Origin: Marinifilum_A sediminis
GTDB taxonomy: Bacteria; Bacteroidota; Bacteroidia; Bacteroidales; Marinifilaceae
Reading direction: 5' to 3'
DNA length: 64,000 nucleotides
Assembly: GCA_947496465.1 (NCBI GenBank)
Contig: CANMCX010000003.1
Coordinates: 434,001-498,000 of the forward strand
The position numbers and the translations under genes are program-made. Of this stretch, positions 63,115 to 64,000 are shown piece by piece. Every line of letters begins with the position of its first letter. Positions within the stretch are counted from its first letter, which is position 1. A model generated the notes under the pieces. That model was not told the DNA's origin. It was given only the letters and a program-made list of their open reading frames with translations, and searched no databases.

Positions 63115-64000
63115 ATGAAATTTAATAGATTTAAATATTGTAAATCAGGAAAATACCGCATGTTTATGTTGGCATTTTTGCTATTGTCTATTATTTTTTG
63201 GTTCTCATTGCCATCAAACCTATTTCAAGATCCTACTTCTACCATTTTGTATAGTAGGGAAGGAAGCTTGTTGGGAGCCAGAATTGCAGATGATGGTCAG
63301 TGGAGATTTCCTGATTTGGTAGAGACTCCTAATAAGTTCGAGAAATCTCTTTTAACATTCGAGGATCAATATTTTTACTGGCATCCAGGTGTTAATCCCG
63401 TTGCAGTTGGTAGAGCGGTAATTCAAAACTTAAAATCAGGGAGAATAGTTAGTGGAGGAAGCACCATTAGTATGCAGTTGATTCGAATTTCTCGGAAAGG
63501 AAAATCACGATCGGTTTATCAGAAATTGGTAGAAATGCTTCTTGCTCTGAGGCTGGAATTAAGCTACTCAAAGGAAGAGATCTTAGCTAAATATGCCTCG
63601 CATGCGCCTTTTGGCGGAAATGTAGTAGGATTGGATGCTGCAGCCTGGCGATTCTTTGGTAGAAATGTAAATGAACTTTCCTGGTCAGAGGCGACAACTT
63701 TAGCAGTCTTACCTAATGCTCCATCACTGATTTATCCTGGTAAGAACAGTGAAAAATTACGATTAAAACGAAATCGACTATTGGATAGGTTGCTGCAAAA
63801 AGGAGAGATTGATTCGACTACTTGTGAGTTGGCAAAACAGGAAGAGATTCCTCAAAAAATTCATCACTTACCAAGAATTGCTCCTCATTTACTGGATAGA
63901 GCTCATAAGGAGCATCGTGGAGAAAAGGTAATAAGCACTATAAATTATGGTTTACAGGAACGAGTTAATAGCATTGTCAGAAAACATCAGAAGCATCTTG
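63115..64000 (+). CDS. pbpC: Penicillin-binding protein 1C, 3' partial
   Basis: 295 codons are visible from ATG 63115 and the frame runs past the window. An N-terminal anchor (MFMLAFLLLSIIFWFSL) is followed by the glycosyltransferase domain of family GT51: LTFEDQYFYWHPGVNPVAVGRAVIQNLKSG, GGSTISMQLIRIS, LELSYSKEEILAKYASHAPFGGNVVGLDAAA and WRFFGR. Glu in FEDQYFYWHPGVN is the family's catalytic residue. PbpC polymerises peptidoglycan and carries a transpeptidase domain, not visible here. The gene follows alpha-2-macroglobulin, a known genomic pair. Confidence 0.93.
   Translation, partial: MKFNRFKYCKSGKYRMFMLAFLLLSIIFWFSLPSNLFQDPTSTILYSREGSLLGARIADDGQWRFPDLVETPNKFEKSLLTFEDQYFYWHPGVNPVAVGRAVIQNLKSGRIVSGGSTISMQLIRISRKGKSRSVYQKLVEMLLALRLELSYSKEEILAKYASHAPFGGNVVGLDAAAWRFFGRNVNELSWSEATTLAVLPNAPSLIYPGKNSEKLRLKRNRLLDRLLQKGEIDSTTCELAKQEEIPQKIHHLPRIAPHLLDRAHKEHRGEKVISTINYGLQERVNSIVRKHQKHL

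Overview
The window is a low-GC Bacteroidota chromosome segment. A SusC/SusD pair, TAnnTTTG promoter boxes with an upstream TTG or TTTG, outer-membrane barrels with carboxypeptidase-like N-terminal domains, and many lipoprotein and sulfatase genes all point that way. The mix of a large sulfated-glycan locus with a core resembling marine Bacteroidia suggests a Marinilabiliales-type organism (inference; no rRNA is present to prove it).

Region 1 (1-32787) is a polysaccharide utilization locus (PUL) that I read as targeting chondroitin sulfate and dermatan sulfate. It starts with a susC (cut by the window edge), susD and GH88 operon. Next come a membrane regulator that joins a periplasmic beta-propeller sensor directly to an AraC-type DNA-binding domain with no kinase, a tandem hairpin repeat array, and a convergent TonB-dependent receptor. 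A minus-strand operon follows (GH88, PL8 lyase, Tat-exported sulfatase, DUF1961 protein). Across a 0.6 kb divergent control region lies a plus-strand operon (DUF6250-like, PL6, heparinase II/III-like, second PL8, DUF4861), and then three lipoprotein sulfatases. The proposed flow is: PL8 and PL6 lyases cut the chain, four sulfatases remove sulfate, two GH88 enzymes remove the 4,5-unsaturated uronic acid, and SusCD imports oligosaccharides. Most gaps between genes of these operons contain a stem-loop.

Region 2 (32788-34983) is a gene-poor boundary: a possible degenerate small gene and two near-identical tRNA-Tyr/Gly/Ser clusters about 800 bp apart, each with its own promoter and terminator.

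Region 3 (34984-47205) is ordinary core: a TPR membrane protein, recF, a DUF721 gene, ndk, a DHH phosphoesterase, an RsmI-like methyltransferase, a sodium/bile-acid-type transporter, a PhnP-like metallo-hydrolase and an MFS transporter. It then holds two tandem, divergent fusions of the isopropylmalate-dehydratase large and small subunits, and two identical tRNA-Arg(TCT) genes.

Region 4 (47206-64000) holds a TonB-dependent receptor, an aquaporin, a DUF1287 protein, a DEAD-box helicase with a small HTH gene behind it, an S41 peptidase, an ECF sigma / putative anti-sigma / barrel operon, and a giant alpha-2-macroglobulin followed by pbpC (cut by the window end).
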